Source of the DNA: an uncultured Clostridia bacterium
Lineage (GTDB): Bacteria > Bacillota > Clostridia > Christensenellales > UBA3700
NCBI GenBank assembly: GCA_947177795.1
Contig: CAMWVR010000006.1
Span: 1-41,893 of the forward strand
Direction of reading: 5' to 3'
DNA length: 41,893 nucleotides
Positions 29,173 through 39,017 of this stretch are shown here, piece by piece; position 1 is the stretch's first letter, and each line of letters starts with the position of its first letter. The position numbers and the translations under genes were made by a program. Under the pieces are notes generated by a model. The model was given only the letters and a program-made list of their open reading frames with translations. It was not told the origin of the DNA and made no database searches.

Positions 29173-30105
29173 ATGTCAAAGATATATACTTCAGCAGATC
29201 AACTAATTGGAAGAACTCCGCTTTTGGAGTTGACTCACTTGGAAAAGCAATTTGACCTCAAGGCAAAAATCATAGCGAAAGTAGAATACTTCAATCCTGC
29301 GGGCTCAGTCAAAGACAGAGTAGCCAAGGCTATGATAGACGAGGCGGAAAGGTCTGGAAAGCTAAAGCCCGATTCCGTCATCATCGAGCCCACCTCGGGC
29401 AACACGGGCATTGGACTTGCGTCCGTTGCGGCGGCAAGGGGATATAGAATAATTATCGTTATGCCCGAGACCATGTCGGTGGAGCGCAGACAGATAATGA
29501 AAGCTTACGGGGCAGAACTTGCGCTGTCCGACGGGGCAAAGGGAATGAAAGGCGCAATCGAAAAAGCGGAAGAACTCGCTAAGCAGATACCCAACAGCTT
29601 TATCCCCGATCAATTCGCCAATCCCGCAAATCCGCAGGCGCACAGGCAGAGCACGGGACCGGAAATCTTTGAGGACACCGACGGCAAAGTGGATATATTC
29701 GTCGCAGGAGTGGGCACTGGCGGCACAATCACGGGCGTGGGCGAATATCTCAAATCCAAAAATCCCGCAGTCAAGGTCGTGGCGGTCGAGCCTGCGACTT
29801 CAGCAGTGCTGTCTACGGGCGTTGCCGGCGCTCATAAGATTCAAGGTATCGGCGCAGGATTCGTGCCAAAGGCGCTCAACACAAACGTATACGACGAGAT
29901 AATCGCCGTGTCGGACGAGGACGCCTTTGCCACGGGTAAGTTGATCGGCAAGAGCGAGGGAATACTTGTGGGTATTTCTTCGGGCGCAGCAACTTACGCT
30001 GCGATCCAACTTGCAAAACGCCACGAGAATGCAGGTAAAACGATAGTAGTTCTTTTGCCCGATACGGGAGACAGATATCTCTCGACGGCATTGTTTGCAG
30101 ATTAG
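29173..30105 (+). CDS. cysK: Cysteine synthase (O-acetylserine sulfhydrylase)
   Basis: This 310-residue PLP enzyme makes cysteine from O-acetylserine and sulfide. PLP would bind Lys47 in [11 protein letters not shown]; the substrate loop [11 protein letters not shown] and the phosphate-binding GTGGTITG are present, and the C-terminus [14 protein letters not shown] is typical. The stop codon TAG lies inside a REP-like repeat that starts at 30098, so the last codons come from the repeat. In Bacillus subtilis CysK is a co-factor of the Rrf2 regulator CymR; the Rrf2 gene here follows directly, which hints at a similar circuit. Confidence 0.95.
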   Translation: MSKIYTSADQLIGRTPLLELTHLEKQFDLKAKIIAKVEYFNPAGSVKDRVAKAMIDEAERSGKLKPDSVIIEPTSGNTGIGLASVAAARGYRIIIVMPETMSVERRQIMKAYGAELALSDGAKGMKGAIEKAEELAKQIPNSFIPDQFANPANPQAHRQSTGPEIFEDTDGKVDIFVAGVGTGGTITGVGEYLKSKNPAVKVVAVEPATSAVLSTGVAGAHKIQGIGAGFVPKALNTNVYDEIIAVSDEDAFATGKLIGKSEGILVGISSGAATYAAIQLAKRHENAGKTIVVLLPDTGDRYLSTALFAD

Positions 30106-30236
30106 ACCTCTCCACTGCGGTCGAGGTAACAAAAGACTCTTCGACTTCGCTCAGAGTGACGCAATCAAGGCGAACTTTTGCTTTAAACGAGTCATTCTGA
30201 GCGGAACGAAAGTAGAGTCGAAGAATCTAATAAGAC
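30098..30236. repeat. REP-like repeats between cysK and the Rrf2 gene
   Basis: CAGATTAGACCTCTCCACTG and GGTCGAGGTAACA form the right half of the first repeat type. It is followed by a complete second type: GACTCTTCGACTTCGCTCAG with its inverted partner CATTCTGAGCGG ... GTCGAAGAATCT. The first overlaps the cysK stop codon. Confidence 0.7.
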
Positions 30237-30250
30237 AAGGAGAACAAAAT

Positions 30251-30667
30251 ATGACCATATCGACAAAAGGAAGATACGCCTTGCGAATAATAATCGACCT
30301 TGCGGAAAACGACAACGGGTCTTATATCCCGATGAAACAAGTTGCGCAAAGGCAAAGACTGTCGCTCAAGTATTTGGAACATATCTTGTCCATACTCAAA
30401 CAAAATAATATCGTCGAGGGACTTCACGGCAAGGGCGGCGGATACAAGCTGACGAGAAAACCCGAGGAGTATACCGTCGGCGAGATATTGCGAATCGTCG
30501 AAGGAGACCTTGCGCCCGTGTCGTGTCTTGAATGCGGAGCAAAACCTTGCGAAAATGCAGAGCATTGCCGCACCTTGGAGATGTGGAAAGGGCTTCAAAA
30601 GCTGATTGACGAATATTTTGACGGCATTACGATAAAAGACCTTATGAGACACCTCATCAGTAGGTAA
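30251..30667 (+). CDS. Rrf2-family transcriptional regulator (CymR/IscR-like)
   Basis: This 138-residue protein starts MTISTKGRYALRIIIDLAEN, the hallmark of Rrf2 winged-helix regulators, with LSLKYLEHILSILKQNNIVEG as recognition helix and wing GKGGGYKL. Cys92, 95, 100 and 106 (SCLECGAKPCENAEHC) sit where IscR carries its Fe-S ligands, so it may bind a cluster. Its place behind metY and cysK and the two ACCTA...TAGGT sites at their promoter point to control of cysteine and methionine synthesis. ATG at 30251 has AAGGAG 8 bases upstream; a longer frame upstream is translated repeat. Confidence 0.88.
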   Translation: MTISTKGRYALRIIIDLAENDNGSYIPMKQVAQRQRLSLKYLEHILSILKQNNIVEGLHGKGGGYKLTRKPEEYTVGEILRIVEGDLAPVSCLECGAKPCENAEHCRTLEMWKGLQKLIDEYFDGITIKDLMRHLISR

Positions 30668-30692
30668 TAAGTAATAGGAAAGACCAATCAAC

Positions 30693-30726
30693 AAGCCAAC
30701 CGAAATATAATTCGGTTGGCTTATTT
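30693..30726 (+). terminator. Terminator of the metY-cysK-rrf2 genes
   Basis: AAGCCAACCGAA pairs perfectly with TTCGGTTGGCTT around a 6-base loop and is followed by ATTT. Confidence 0.8.
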
Positions 30727-30766
30727 AATCTATTAAATTCTAATTTTAATGCAGATTTTTCAATGT

Positions 30767-30889
30767 TTCCAAAAAAAGTATACTTTAACTGACTGCCTGT
30801 GAAAAGGCGTATTTTTACGATTACATTATACTTCACGAATAATTAATTTGCAATATCTTTGGGTCAGTAAAAGTATACTTTTTTTGGAA
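30767..30889. repeat. 123-bp element with 27-bp inverted ends, copy 2
   Basis: It has the same length and layout as copy 1 at 18338, in the same orientation relative to the following giant gene. Arms are 30767-30793 and 30863-30889, with one mismatch. The inner hairpin is GCCT/AGGC instead of GCCC/GGGC, a paired change. Similarity continues for about 25 bases upstream of the element (TTTTAATGCARATTTTTCA), which favours shared ancestry with the gene over independent insertion. Confidence 0.85.
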
Positions 30890-30899
30890 TACGAATATA

Positions 30900-31028
30900 T
30901 GTCATTTCGACCAGAGCGTAAGCGACGTGGAGAAATCTCAAACGGATTAGACCTCTCCGCTGCGGTCGAGGTGACAACAAATAAGTCGAGGTGACAAATA
31001 ATAAGTGAGCAAAGTCGAGAAATCTCGT
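30900..31028. repeat. REP-like repeats between the 123-bp element and giant gene 2
   Basis: A TGTCATTTCGACC arm, GGAGAAATCTCAAACGGATT, ACCTCTCCGCTGCGGTCGAG and further GTCGAGGTGACAA pieces. They separate the element from its gene here, whereas in copy 1 the element touches the ribosome site. Confidence 0.7.
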
Positions 31029-31062
31029 TTTCAAAATGAAAGCAAGATAACGGAGAAAACAT

Positions 31063-34000
31063 ATGAAAAAAGATAATTCGTCAACTACTATCAGGAAATT
31101 AGGTCTGTTTAGTTTAGTAATATTATTAATATGCGTATCATTTTTATGTTGCATATTATTGGATTTAACCAAATCAAATCAAGAACCTGCATTGGCAATG
31201 AGCAGTGGCGACGGATCAGAGAGCAATCCTTTCGTAATGACGACGGTTGCGGATTGGAAGACTGTCATTGACAGAGCAAGTTCGGAGAGCGACCCGACCT
31301 ACGTTCAACTTGGCGCAGATATCACTGCGACAGGTACGTTTGCAATTTCGGGAGTCAGTTCTGCGGCAACGGCGTCAATTTATAACGGCGCGCTCAACGT
31401 GCCTGCCGGAAAATACATCAATCTTGATTTAAAGTCTTATAAAATCAATAGAGGTCTTTGTAGTGCGTCTAACATAACGTCAGCAGGCGGTACGGGAGAA
31501 GGTCACGTAATTACCGTATTGGGCAATCTTACGCTTGACGGCGATTTTGAGATGGAAGACGGAGTTGCAGTAGGCGGTATGATAATGGGCGGAGTTAGTT
31601 CTTCAACGGGCGGCGGCGGTATAAGCGTGGCCGCAGGCGGAACTTTGATAATGAACGGCGGCATAATCTGCTATAACAAAGCGCTTGGCGCAGACAGCGG
31701 CGGCGGTGGCGGCGGCGTCATGTCAAAGGGTACGTTTATATTGAATGACGGTTTCTTCTGCAATAATTATGCGGGAGGCTCAAGCGCAGACGGCGCCGCT
31801 ATCCAAATAAGCGGCTCTAGCGGTCAATTCACTATGAACGGCGGAAAGATTTTTAAGAACGTATCGGGATTGTCAGCTTCTTCTGCGGGAACGATTTCGC
31901 TTCACAGCAGCGCTAAGGGTACCATAAACGACGGGGAAATTTTTGACAACAGTTGTAATTATGCGGGCGCAGGCTTTCAAGTTCACGCTTCGTCTACGTT
32001 GACGATGAACGGCGGAAAACTATACAATAATACCAGCGGAACAGATGGTGGCGCTCTTTGGATCAATAGTTCTTCAAAGTTTATTATGAACGGCGGTATT
32101 ATCACGGGCAACAAGACTAAAAGCGCATCTTATCCTATTATAACGTTATCCGGAAGTACGCTTACTTTTTCGGGTAGCGCTCAATTTTATGGAAATTACG
32201 CAGGTACTACACCACAGGACGTAGCGGTAAGTTTTACCGTAGGCGGGGCTTTTACTTCTGCTCACATCGGTATTTCAAAGACAGGAGTTTTTTCTTCCGG
32301 GTATGGTAAATTTAATCCTAACGTGAGCGCATCGAAATTCTTTTATTATACCACGAATTCCAGCTATCACGTGAGCGACACTGTTGCTGCGCTCGGTTCG
32401 ACAAATGAGGGAACAGTGGTCTCAGGGGCGCAAACAACAGATAAAATTGTTTGGAAAATGCGCTATGAGGGCGAGTCTGATTGGAAAGCAGTCGCTACGG
32501 CAGTTCAGATAGGTGATAAGTTTGCAACTTTTGCGTCGGATAGTTATTTGGCGGTTACAAATCCGTCCAAAAAGATATACGTTGCGCCTTTTGCTACGGC
32601 TGACTCAACGACTCCGCTTGCGCAGATGACGGAGTTGACGAGAACGACTTCCACCGGGAAAACAGATTTTACGGTATGTTCTCCGTCTGTGTTGGACTAT
32701 GAATCAGGTAAGTTCCATTTTAGATATGACGGCGCAGGAAATTATCTCAATTCAACTTTGACGGTGGAAATGTTTTTCAGTGTTTTATATATAGACGTAG
32801 ATACCTTAAACGTTGAATATAATGGAGAATATCAAAACTGCGTATTGTTTAACCCTGATTATTTGGAGTATCAAATACTTTCAACGCCTTCGGGCGCAGC
32901 TTCGGAAAAAATTAACGGAGACTATATACAATTTCTCAGCACGGGAGACTATAAGATAAAATTATGGTTCAAAGAAGAATTTGCAGATCAGATAGACACC
33001 GGGCTTGTAGGTTGGGCAGACACCAAATGGACGACTGCTTTGGAGAAAAAGGAATATATTGAAATAGATTTTACTTTAAATAAAGGAAAGCTTGCTTTGC
33101 CAAGCGCAGAGACAAAGACGTATAATGCGTCTGCTTGGTCGTTGAGCAACGCCGAAGGCGAATGGTGCACAGCAGACCATTGCGACGAAGATACCGTCTC
33201 GGTCGAAAAAGTCGAGTATAAGAACTTTGCGTCGGGCGCAGTCTACGCTCAAGTCGATGGAATGAGCGCAACTGTCAGCGCAGGCTATTATCGCATTACG
33301 CTTGCTGTAAAAGATAAGCATAATTACGCTTGGATAGACGGCACGGACGGAGACAAGACCTTTACGCTCACGGTCGACAAAGCGCCTATCGTAATGAACG
33401 CTCCCAACGTGGACGAATACGGAGAGCTTGCCGACGGAGAAGTAATATCCGCAAAAAGCGGTGTTTACCCTGCCGACGTGGCGACGATGAGGGAAGCGTA
33501 CGGACTCGAATATGTCAAAAAAGACGAATTGGACGGCGGAGTTTGGTCTCGTCAGACGCCTGTCAACGCAGGAGAGTATTACGTAAGACCGTATATCTTG
33601 AGTCCCGATGATTGCAATTATGAGATAGATTATGAAATCAGCGGCAACGTAGGCTCTTGTTATAAGCTTTTTGAAAGGTTGAAGGATACGGTGGCGATAC
33701 CTTATCTTTGGTTGGACGGAGCGACGGTCGACAGCGTGGCGCATAAGACCACAGTCCCATATACGGGAGCAAATCAGATATTCGATATTGTCAACACCAA
33801 GTCCGACGACGGTACGTTCTATCTATCAGACGGTATCAAGGTCACGCAGGTTAGCGCAGGACTTTCGCAAGAAGACGCTTTTACGGTTTCCGCAACCAAT
33901 ATGAATACTTATACGGTCACGGTGGAACTTGTCGATTCAGATAATACCCGTTGGGCGACGGGAGAAAAAGACAATACTTCTCCCCAGACGCTTACTTTGA

Positions 34001-37000
34001 TTATCACAGAGGCGTATCTCAATATTTCGCTCGTATACAGCGATGACTCGTCGTTTGTCGAAGGCAACGCATTTTCCAAGGGCGAGCATGAGACGCTGGT
34101 GCTATCCGCAGGAGAAATACTCAGCTCAGTAAGCTCGAGCCAAAGCAAGGTTACGCTTGACGTGACCTATACCAATAGCGCCAACGGCGCAAGCGGCGTC
34201 ATTGCAGATACGCAAATGACGGTCGAGGGCAATTACGTCAAAGTCAATATAGACCTGTTGACTTTGCCTGTGGGTACGTATACCTTCACGGTCAAGTTGA
34301 GAGAGGGAATCTCCGCCAACGACAACTATACGTTGGTAAAAGACGACGACGGTATCATAGTACCCGTTGAGGAATTTACTTTCAAGTTCACGATATTGAC
34401 GGCAGAGATAAGAGTCGACGACGTGACTTGGAATTATCGAAACGACAGATTGAACAACGGCGTGGCGCAGACAATTGAGGACGAAGTTCCCGCGTTGTAT
34501 TACAACGGGTCGGATTATGAATTTACCTTAGACAAACTTTGGGATGCGCAAGGAGTGAGAATAACCAATATTGCGGGAATCAAGTTCGTCTATACGATCA
34601 CTAATTCTTCGGGCGTGACGGTGACGGATTTCAAGAATGCGGGCAAATACGTCACGACTGTGAGATTGGAACTCAAAGAGGACGTCGAGGGATATACGTT
34701 TGCGAGCGATTCCAAGACGGTATTCTCCATTGAATGGGAAGTGTTGCCCGTGGTATTCGATCTCAAAGACATCACGTTTTCGCCCAATGCGACGTTTGAT
34801 TGGACTGAGCATGAAATTGTCATCACAAATGCGCAGATAGCGGCGATGAGCGAGCCTTTGGGAGCCGATTACGTCAACAGCGAGATATGGGCGGGAAATT
34901 ATAAAGCAGGCTTTGCGATTTACAGCGACGCAAGCGGTAATCTCACGTATTATTGCTCGATTGATCCCGACGGCGACGGCAAGTACCGTCTTGCCAACGG
35001 AGCGGTGGTATGGATAGAAGACAACGGCGACGCTTACGTAGAGTACGATTGGTTCATTGCCAAAGCGCAGATCACTATCGGCAATGCGGCGACATATTGG
35101 AAAGAAGATATAATCACGGATATCAACGGAGCTCAGTTCAAGTCGTATCTGCCTAAAGAATACGAAGACTACGCAGGAGTGCTTGACGTGAGATATTATA
35201 CGGATTCGGCATGTACGCAAGAAATCAGTATAGAAGACATAATCGTGCAGTATGAATTGCCAAAACTCATCACTTATTACGTAAAAGTGACGATAAACGA
35301 CGATTCAAAAGACAACTACGAGCTGTTGCCCAACGAGAGCGCAGTCAAGTCGTTTACAGTGGGTTCGACCAAAAAGGGCTTGGAGATCAAAGTCAGCGTA
35401 AAAGGCGACAAGGCCGGTCCCGTCGAAGACAGCGCCAACGAGTTTGCGGCGGAATACAGCGGCAACGGATATACTTTGACCGCAACGGCGTCGGGATTTG
35501 CAGCGTCAGGGTTTGCGGTAACGTATTACAAGCTCAACGCAGACGGCGAATGGGAGCAGATGAGCGGCAATCCTACGGAAGTGGGCGAATACAAGATGAG
35601 TGTAGCGTTTGCAAAACCCAACGCAGTGTATGAGATAAAGAATGCGGATTATTATCTGATGATATATGCGCCCGACGATCCCGAAAAACCCGAGATTCCC
35701 GATACGCCCGTTGAGCCCGACGACCCCGAAAATCCTGATAATCCCGATAATCCGGGAGATATAGGAAGCGGCGACATTGGCAGTGGAGACGTCGGAAGCG
35801 GAGATATCGACAGCGGAGAAGACCCAAGCGGAGACGTCAGCGGTAACGACCCCGACAGCGGTAACAACGGCGGTGGCGGAACGCTGGACGAGATACTCGC
35901 CAAGCTCAAAGAGATACCGCTTTGGCAGATGATAGCGGGAGTAATATCTATTATATTGATACTTATATTCTTATCCAAGACGGCGGGATATGAGAGCAGA
36001 AGAAGAGAAGCAAAGAGACTCGTCAAGGATAAATATACGACGTATTACGCAGGTTCATTCTTAGGCTTGGCGATGACGGGTTGGACGGCAATAGCTTGCG
36101 TGCTCATGGGCTTGGCGGTGGCAAGCCTTGTGATAATGTTGATCGCCAAGAAGAGATGTAAGAAAGCCGAGAGAGAGTTGGACGACGCAAAAGAAGAATT
36201 CCTTGCCAACAAGGCGGAAGAAGAGAGAAAGCGTCGAGACGACGATATGCAAATGATGTTTATGCGTATGATGGGAAGTCAAGGGGTAAACGGTGGCATG
36301 GGCGCTCAGCCGCAAGGCGGATATATGGGCGGCTACGGAATCGGCGTGGAAGACATGCGAGGATTGATCACGGAGACCGTCACGGCGTTGTTGCCGGGTA
36401 TGCAACAGCTTTTGCCTCAACAAGCGTCGACTAACGATGAACTCGTGCAGAAACTCCTTGAGAAGAGCGAAAAGAACGAAGAGACTATGCAAAAGATGAT
36501 GGAGAAGTCTCAAAAGAACGAAGAAGCAATGCAAGATTTGATAAGAAAACTTGCCGAACAGCCTAATGAGAGAGTAGTCGAGAAAGAAGTCGTCGCAACG
36601 ACGGCAAACGATGAGACTATCAAGCAGATGATGAAGACGCAAGAGAACTTGATGCAAAACCAAGAAAAACTCATGGAGAAAATCTTGGAACTGTCTGCGA
36701 CTCAACCTCAAACGCAAATCATCGAGAAAGAAATCCCCGTCGAGAAGATAGTGGAAAAAGTCGTCGAGGTGCCCGTAGAGGTAGAGAAGATAGTAGAGAA
36801 AGAGGTGCCTGTCGAGGTAGAAAAAATCGTAGAGAAAGAAGTCGTCAAGGAAGTACCTGTCGAGAAGGTTGTTGAAAAGGTAGTGGAGAAAGAAGTAAAA
36901 GTCAAAGTAGCCGCTCCCGCAAAGCCAAAGGCAGAGAAAGCTCCGAGACTTACTCTTGACGAAGCTTACGCATTGCTCAGCAAAGAGCAAAAGAAATACT

Positions 37001-37344
37001 TTGACGGATTGAGAGACTATGCGCTGACAAAGTATAAGTGCAAAGAGAAGAAGTCGACGTACTTCGTAGTGTACGGACAGACGAGTACCAATCCATTGGT
37101 CAAGCTCACTATAAAGAAAGACACGACTGTAGCACTCTTGAAAATGGAAGACGAGTATATGAAAGACATCAGAAGAGACGCGAGCGGAGACGGCACGAAA
37201 GTGAGAGTCAAAGAGACGGAAGTGGTGGTAAGCGACGCACAAGCTTACGCAACGGCGAAGAAGATGGTGGACTTGAGAGACGATCAGATAGAGAGGTATA
37301 AAGAACTTCTTATAGAGCAAAGAGCGATGAAGAATAAGAAATAG
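31063..37344 (+). CDS. Giant surface-exposed membrane protein with conserved cytoplasmic tail (paralogue 2)
   Basis: 2093 residues. An N-terminal hydrophobic segment (about 13-33) is followed by a right-handed beta-helix region (about 50-420) with repeats such as GGTLIMNGGIICYN, STLTMNGGKLYNN and KFIMNGGIITGN, of the kind seen in pectate lyase-like adhesins. MBG/YDG-like beta domains (about 550-1530) and a Pro/Asp/Gly-rich stalk (1537-1606) precede the anchor: helix 1619-1641, Arg/Lys loop, hydrophobic hairpin 1660-1700 ending in AKKRCKK, which places the tail inside. The tail has coiled coil, VEKIVEKEVPVE repeats (1886-1946) and a C-terminal domain nearly identical to that of 18475-23418. 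The extracellular start is unrelated to that of paralogue 1. ACGGAG lies 7 bases before the ATG. Function unknown. Confidence 0.8.
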   Translation: MKKDNSSTTIRKLGLFSLVILLICVSFLCCILLDLTKSNQEPALAMSSGDGSESNPFVMTTVADWKTVIDRASSESDPTYVQLGADITATGTFAISGVSSAATASIYNGALNVPAGKYINLDLKSYKINRGLCSASNITSAGGTGEGHVITVLGNLTLDGDFEMEDGVAVGGMIMGGVSSSTGGGGISVAAGGTLIMNGGIICYNKALGADSGGGGGGVMSKGTFILNDGFFCNNYAGGSSADGAAIQISGSSGQFTMNGGKIFKNVSGLSASSAGTISLHSSAKGTINDGEIFDNSCNYAGAGFQVHASSTLTMNGGKLYNNTSGTDGGALWINSSSKFIMNGGIITGNKTKSASYPIITLSGSTLTFSGSAQFYGNYAGTTPQDVAVSFTVGGAFTSAHIGISKTGVFSSGYGKFNPNVSASKFFYYTTNSSYHVSDTVAALGSTNEGTVVSGAQTTDKIVWKMRYEGESDWKAVATAVQIGDKFATFASDSYLAVTNPSKKIYVAPFATADSTTPLAQMTELTRTTSTGKTDFTVCSPSVLDYESGKFHFRYDGAGNYLNSTLTVEMFFSVLYIDVDTLNVEYNGEYQNCVLFNPDYLEYQILSTPSGAASEKINGDYIQFLSTGDYKIKLWFKEEFADQIDTGLVGWADTKWTTALEKKEYIEIDFTLNKGKLALPSAETKTYNASAWSLSNAEGEWCTADHCDEDTVSVEKVEYKNFASGAVYAQVDGMSATVSAGYYRITLAVKDKHNYAWIDGTDGDKTFTLTVDKAPIVMNAPNVDEYGELADGEVISAKSGVYPADVATMREAYGLEYVKKDELDGGVWSRQTPVNAGEYYVRPYILSPDDCNYEIDYEISGNVGSCYKLFERLKDTVAIPYLWLDGATVDSVAHKTTVPYTGANQIFDIVNTKSDDGTFYLSDGIKVTQVSAGLSQEDAFTVSATNMNTYTVTVELVDSDNTRWATGEKDNTSPQTLTLIITEAYLNISLVYSDDSSFVEGNAFSKGEHETLVLSAGEILSSVSSSQSKVTLDVTYTNSANGASGVIADTQMTVEGNYVKVNIDLLTLPVGTYTFTVKLREGISANDNYTLVKDDDGIIVPVEEFTFKFTILTAEIRVDDVTWNYRNDRLNNGVAQTIEDEVPALYYNGSDYEFTLDKLWDAQGVRITNIAGIKFVYTITNSSGVTVTDFKNAGKYVTTVRLELKEDVEGYTFASDSKTVFSIEWEVLPVVFDLKDITFSPNATFDWTEHEIVITNAQIAAMSEPLGADYVNSEIWAGNYKAGFAIYSDASGNLTYYCSIDPDGDGKYRLANGAVVWIEDNGDAYVEYDWFIAKAQITIGNAATYWKEDIITDINGAQFKSYLPKEYEDYAGVLDVRYYTDSACTQEISIEDIIVQYELPKLITYYVKVTINDDSKDNYELLPNESAVKSFTVGSTKKGLEIKVSVKGDKAGPVEDSANEFAAEYSGNGYTLTATASGFAASGFAVTYYKLNADGEWEQMSGNPTEVGEYKMSVAFAKPNAVYEIKNADYYLMIYAPDDPEKPEIPDTPVEPDDPENPDNPDNPGDIGSGDIGSGDVGSGDIDSGEDPSGDVSGNDPDSGNNGGGGTLDEILAKLKEIPLWQMIAGVISIILILIFLSKTAGYESRRREAKRLVKDKYTTYYAGSFLGLAMTGWTAIACVLMGLAVASLVIMLIAKKRCKKAERELDDAKEEFLANKAEEERKRRDDDMQMMFMRMMGSQGVNGGMGAQPQGGYMGGYGIGVEDMRGLITETVTALLPGMQQLLPQQASTNDELVQKLLEKSEKNEETMQKMMEKSQKNEEAMQDLIRKLAEQPNERVVEKEVVATTANDETIKQMMKTQENLMQNQEKLMEKILELSATQPQTQIIEKEIPVEKIVEKVVEVPVEVEKIVEKEVPVEVEKIVEKEVVKEVPVEKVVEKVVEKEVKVKVAAPAKPKAEKAPRLTLDEAYALLSKEQKKYFDGLRDYALTKYKCKEKKSTYFVVYGQTSTNPLVKLTIKKDTTVALLKMEDEYMKDIRRDASGDGTKVRVKETEVVVSDAQAYATAKKMVDLRDDQIERYKELLIEQRAMKNKK
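35671..35880 (+). repeat. Low-complexity stalk coding repeat in giant gene 2
   Basis: Tandem short units encode PDDPEKPEIPDTPVEPDDPE, DNPDNPGD and four GSGD(I/V) steps (residues 1537-1606), a flexible stalk between the beta domains and the membrane. Such repeats can change length by slippage. Confidence 0.75.
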
Positions 37345-37475
37345 ACCCTTCGACTACGCTCAGGGTGACGCATTTAAGGCGTAACTAGTGATTGTCATTT
37401 CGACCGAAACGAAGTGCAGTGGAGAAATCTCAACGATATAAAATGATTAGACCTCTCCGCTACGGTCGAGGTGAC
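37342..37475. repeat. REP-like repeats beginning at a stop codon
   Basis: TAGACCCTTCGACTACGCTC and AGGGTGACGC overlap the stop codon of giant gene 2. A full first-type unit follows: TTGTCATTTCGACCGAAACG, GTGGAGAAATCTCAAC, GATTAGACCTCTCCGCTACG, GTCGAGGTGACG. Confidence 0.7.
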
Positions 37476-37670
37476 GAATACACCTCATCACCGCTAATGG
37501 CGGAGCTTCCCCTCAAGGGGAAGCCGAGGCACGGATATTTTCTGTCACTGACGCTCGCACGAGACGCACTTGCTTGCTCGCTATGCCGTCGCTACGCTCC
37601 TTACGAGTGAAGTCGAGAAATCTCAACCGAATACTTGCCCTCCATTGAGGGTAGGGGTGAGGTGTAACTA
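37476..37670. repeat. Further REP-like pieces in a gene-free gap
   Basis: Small hairpins CCGCTAATGGCGG and CTTCCCCTCAAGGGGAAG, then CTATGCCGTCGCTACGCTCC and TTACGAGTGAAGTCGAGAAA, which recur near 3150, and CCCTCCATTGAGGG. No gene is visible between 37345 and 37799. Confidence 0.6.
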
Positions 37671-37689
37671 CAATTGATGTAATATGTTG

Positions 37690-37717
37690 AAAAGCGAGAG
37701 GAAACTCTCGCTTTTAT
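37690..37717 (+). terminator. Rho-independent terminator with GAAA tetraloop
   Basis: AAAAGCGAGAG pairs with CTCTCGCTTTT around GAAA. It lies about 345 bases after giant gene 2 and just before the tyrS promoter. Confidence 0.8.
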
Positions 37718-37737
37718 AAATAAAAAAGTTTTTTTTG

Positions 37738-37766
37738 TTTACATTGCAAAAAAGTGGTGTTATAAT
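37738..37766 (+). promoter_or_regulatory. Promoter of tyrS
   Basis: TTTACA (37738-37743), 17-base spacer, TATAAT (37761-37766) with TGT before it. The leader would be about 27 bases, so no T-box leader is present. Confidence 0.75.
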
Positions 37767-37799
37767 ATTTTAAAATAAAACTCATTTAAGGAATGCGAA

Positions 37800-39017
37800 A
37801 TGGAAATCAAAGGAAACATAATGGACGTCCTCAGGGAGAGAGGCTTTATCAAACAGACGGTAAGGGAAGAAGAGTTGTATAAACTTTTGGGCAGCGAAAG
37901 CGTGCCTTTCTATATAGGTTTTGACCCTACTGCCGACAGCCTTCACGTGGGACACTTTATGCAACTTATGGTAATGAGCTATATGCAAAAGGCAGGGCAT
38001 AAGCCAATCGTGCTTATCGGCGGCGGAACGGGCAAGATAGGCGATCCGTCGGGCAGAACGGATATGCGTCAGATGATGACCGACGAGACGATCAAGCACA
38101 ACTGCGACAGATTCAAAGAGCAGATGTCCAAGTTCTTTTCTTTCGAGGGCGAGAATGCCGCTATCATGGTCAACAATGCCGATTGGCTTGACGGGCTCAA
38201 TTATATCAAGTTCATAAGAGATATCGGCGCGCATTTTTCTGTAAATCAAATGCTCACTGCCGAGTGCTTTAAGTCGAGGATGGAGAAGGGCTTGTCCTTT
38301 CTCGAGTTCAACTATATGCTTATGCAGGCTTATGACTTTTTGTATCTTTTTGAGCATTACGGTTGCAAGCTCGAGTGCGGCGGCGACGATCAGTGGTCCA
38401 ATATTTTGGCGGGCGCAGACCTTATCAGAAGAAAGAAGAGCAGCGACGCTTACGCAATGACTTTTACGCTTCTTACTACCAGCGAGGGTAAGAAGATGGG
38501 CAAGACGCAAAAGGGCGCAGTGTGGCTCGATCCCAACAAGACTTCGCCGTATGAGTTCTATCAATATTGGAGAAATACCGCAGACGCAGACGTGGAAAAG
38601 TGCATGAAACTTTTGACGTATATGCCTATTGATGAGATTGCCGAGCTTTGCAAATATCAAGACGAGAGAATGAACGTCGCAAAAGCAAGACTTGCCTTTG
38701 AGCTGACCAAGATCGTTCACGGCGAAGAAGAGGCGCAGCTTGCGCAAAAACAAGCGTTGGCGGCTTTTGGCGGAGGCGGAGAAGATATGCCGTCGAGAAG
38801 CATATCCAAAGATTGCGTCAATATTCTCGACGTCATGGTAGCCGTGGGCGCTTGCAAATCAAAGAGCGAGGCGAGAAATCTCATTGCAGGCAGCGGAGTG
38901 AAGATTGACGAAGAAAAAATCAGCGATATAAATTACGCTCTGTCCGATTCTCAAAAAGCAAACGGCTTCGTTTTGCACAAGGGTAAGAAAATGCACGTCA
39001 AAGTGACCGTCGAATAA
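37800..39017 (+). CDS. tyrS: Tyrosyl-tRNA synthetase
   Basis: This 405-residue class I synthetase charges tRNA-Tyr. The HIGH motif is HVGH in [15 protein letters not shown] (about 49-52), [18 protein letters not shown] is the tyrosine-site region, and the KMSKS loop is KMGKT (about 232-236). A C-terminal S4-like RNA-binding domain follows ([30 protein letters not shown]). Its length is normal. AAGGA lies 7 bases before the ATG. The stop shares one base with the next ATG (TAATG), so the YigZ-family gene is coupled to it. Confidence 0.95.
   Translation: MEIKGNIMDVLRERGFIKQTVREEELYKLLGSESVPFYIGFDPTADSLHVGHFMQLMVMSYMQKAGHKPIVLIGGGTGKIGDPSGRTDMRQMMTDETIKHNCDRFKEQMSKFFSFEGENAAIMVNNADWLDGLNYIKFIRDIGAHFSVNQMLTAECFKSRMEKGLSFLEFNYMLMQAYDFLYLFEHYGCKLECGGDDQWSNILAGADLIRRKKSSDAYAMTFTLLTTSEGKKMGKTQKGAVWLDPNKTSPYEFYQYWRNTADADVEKCMKLLTYMPIDEIAELCKYQDERMNVAKARLAFELTKIVHGEEEAQLAQKQALAAFGGGGEDMPSRSISKDCVNILDVMVAVGACKSKSEARNLIAGSGVKIDEEKISDINYALSDSQKANGFVLHKGKKMHVKVTVE

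Noticed and set aside
36061-37320. Minus-strand frame of 419 codons opposite giant gene 2
   Set aside because: Its product is the antisense image of the repeats (Phe/Leu/Asp/His-rich) with no ribosome site.
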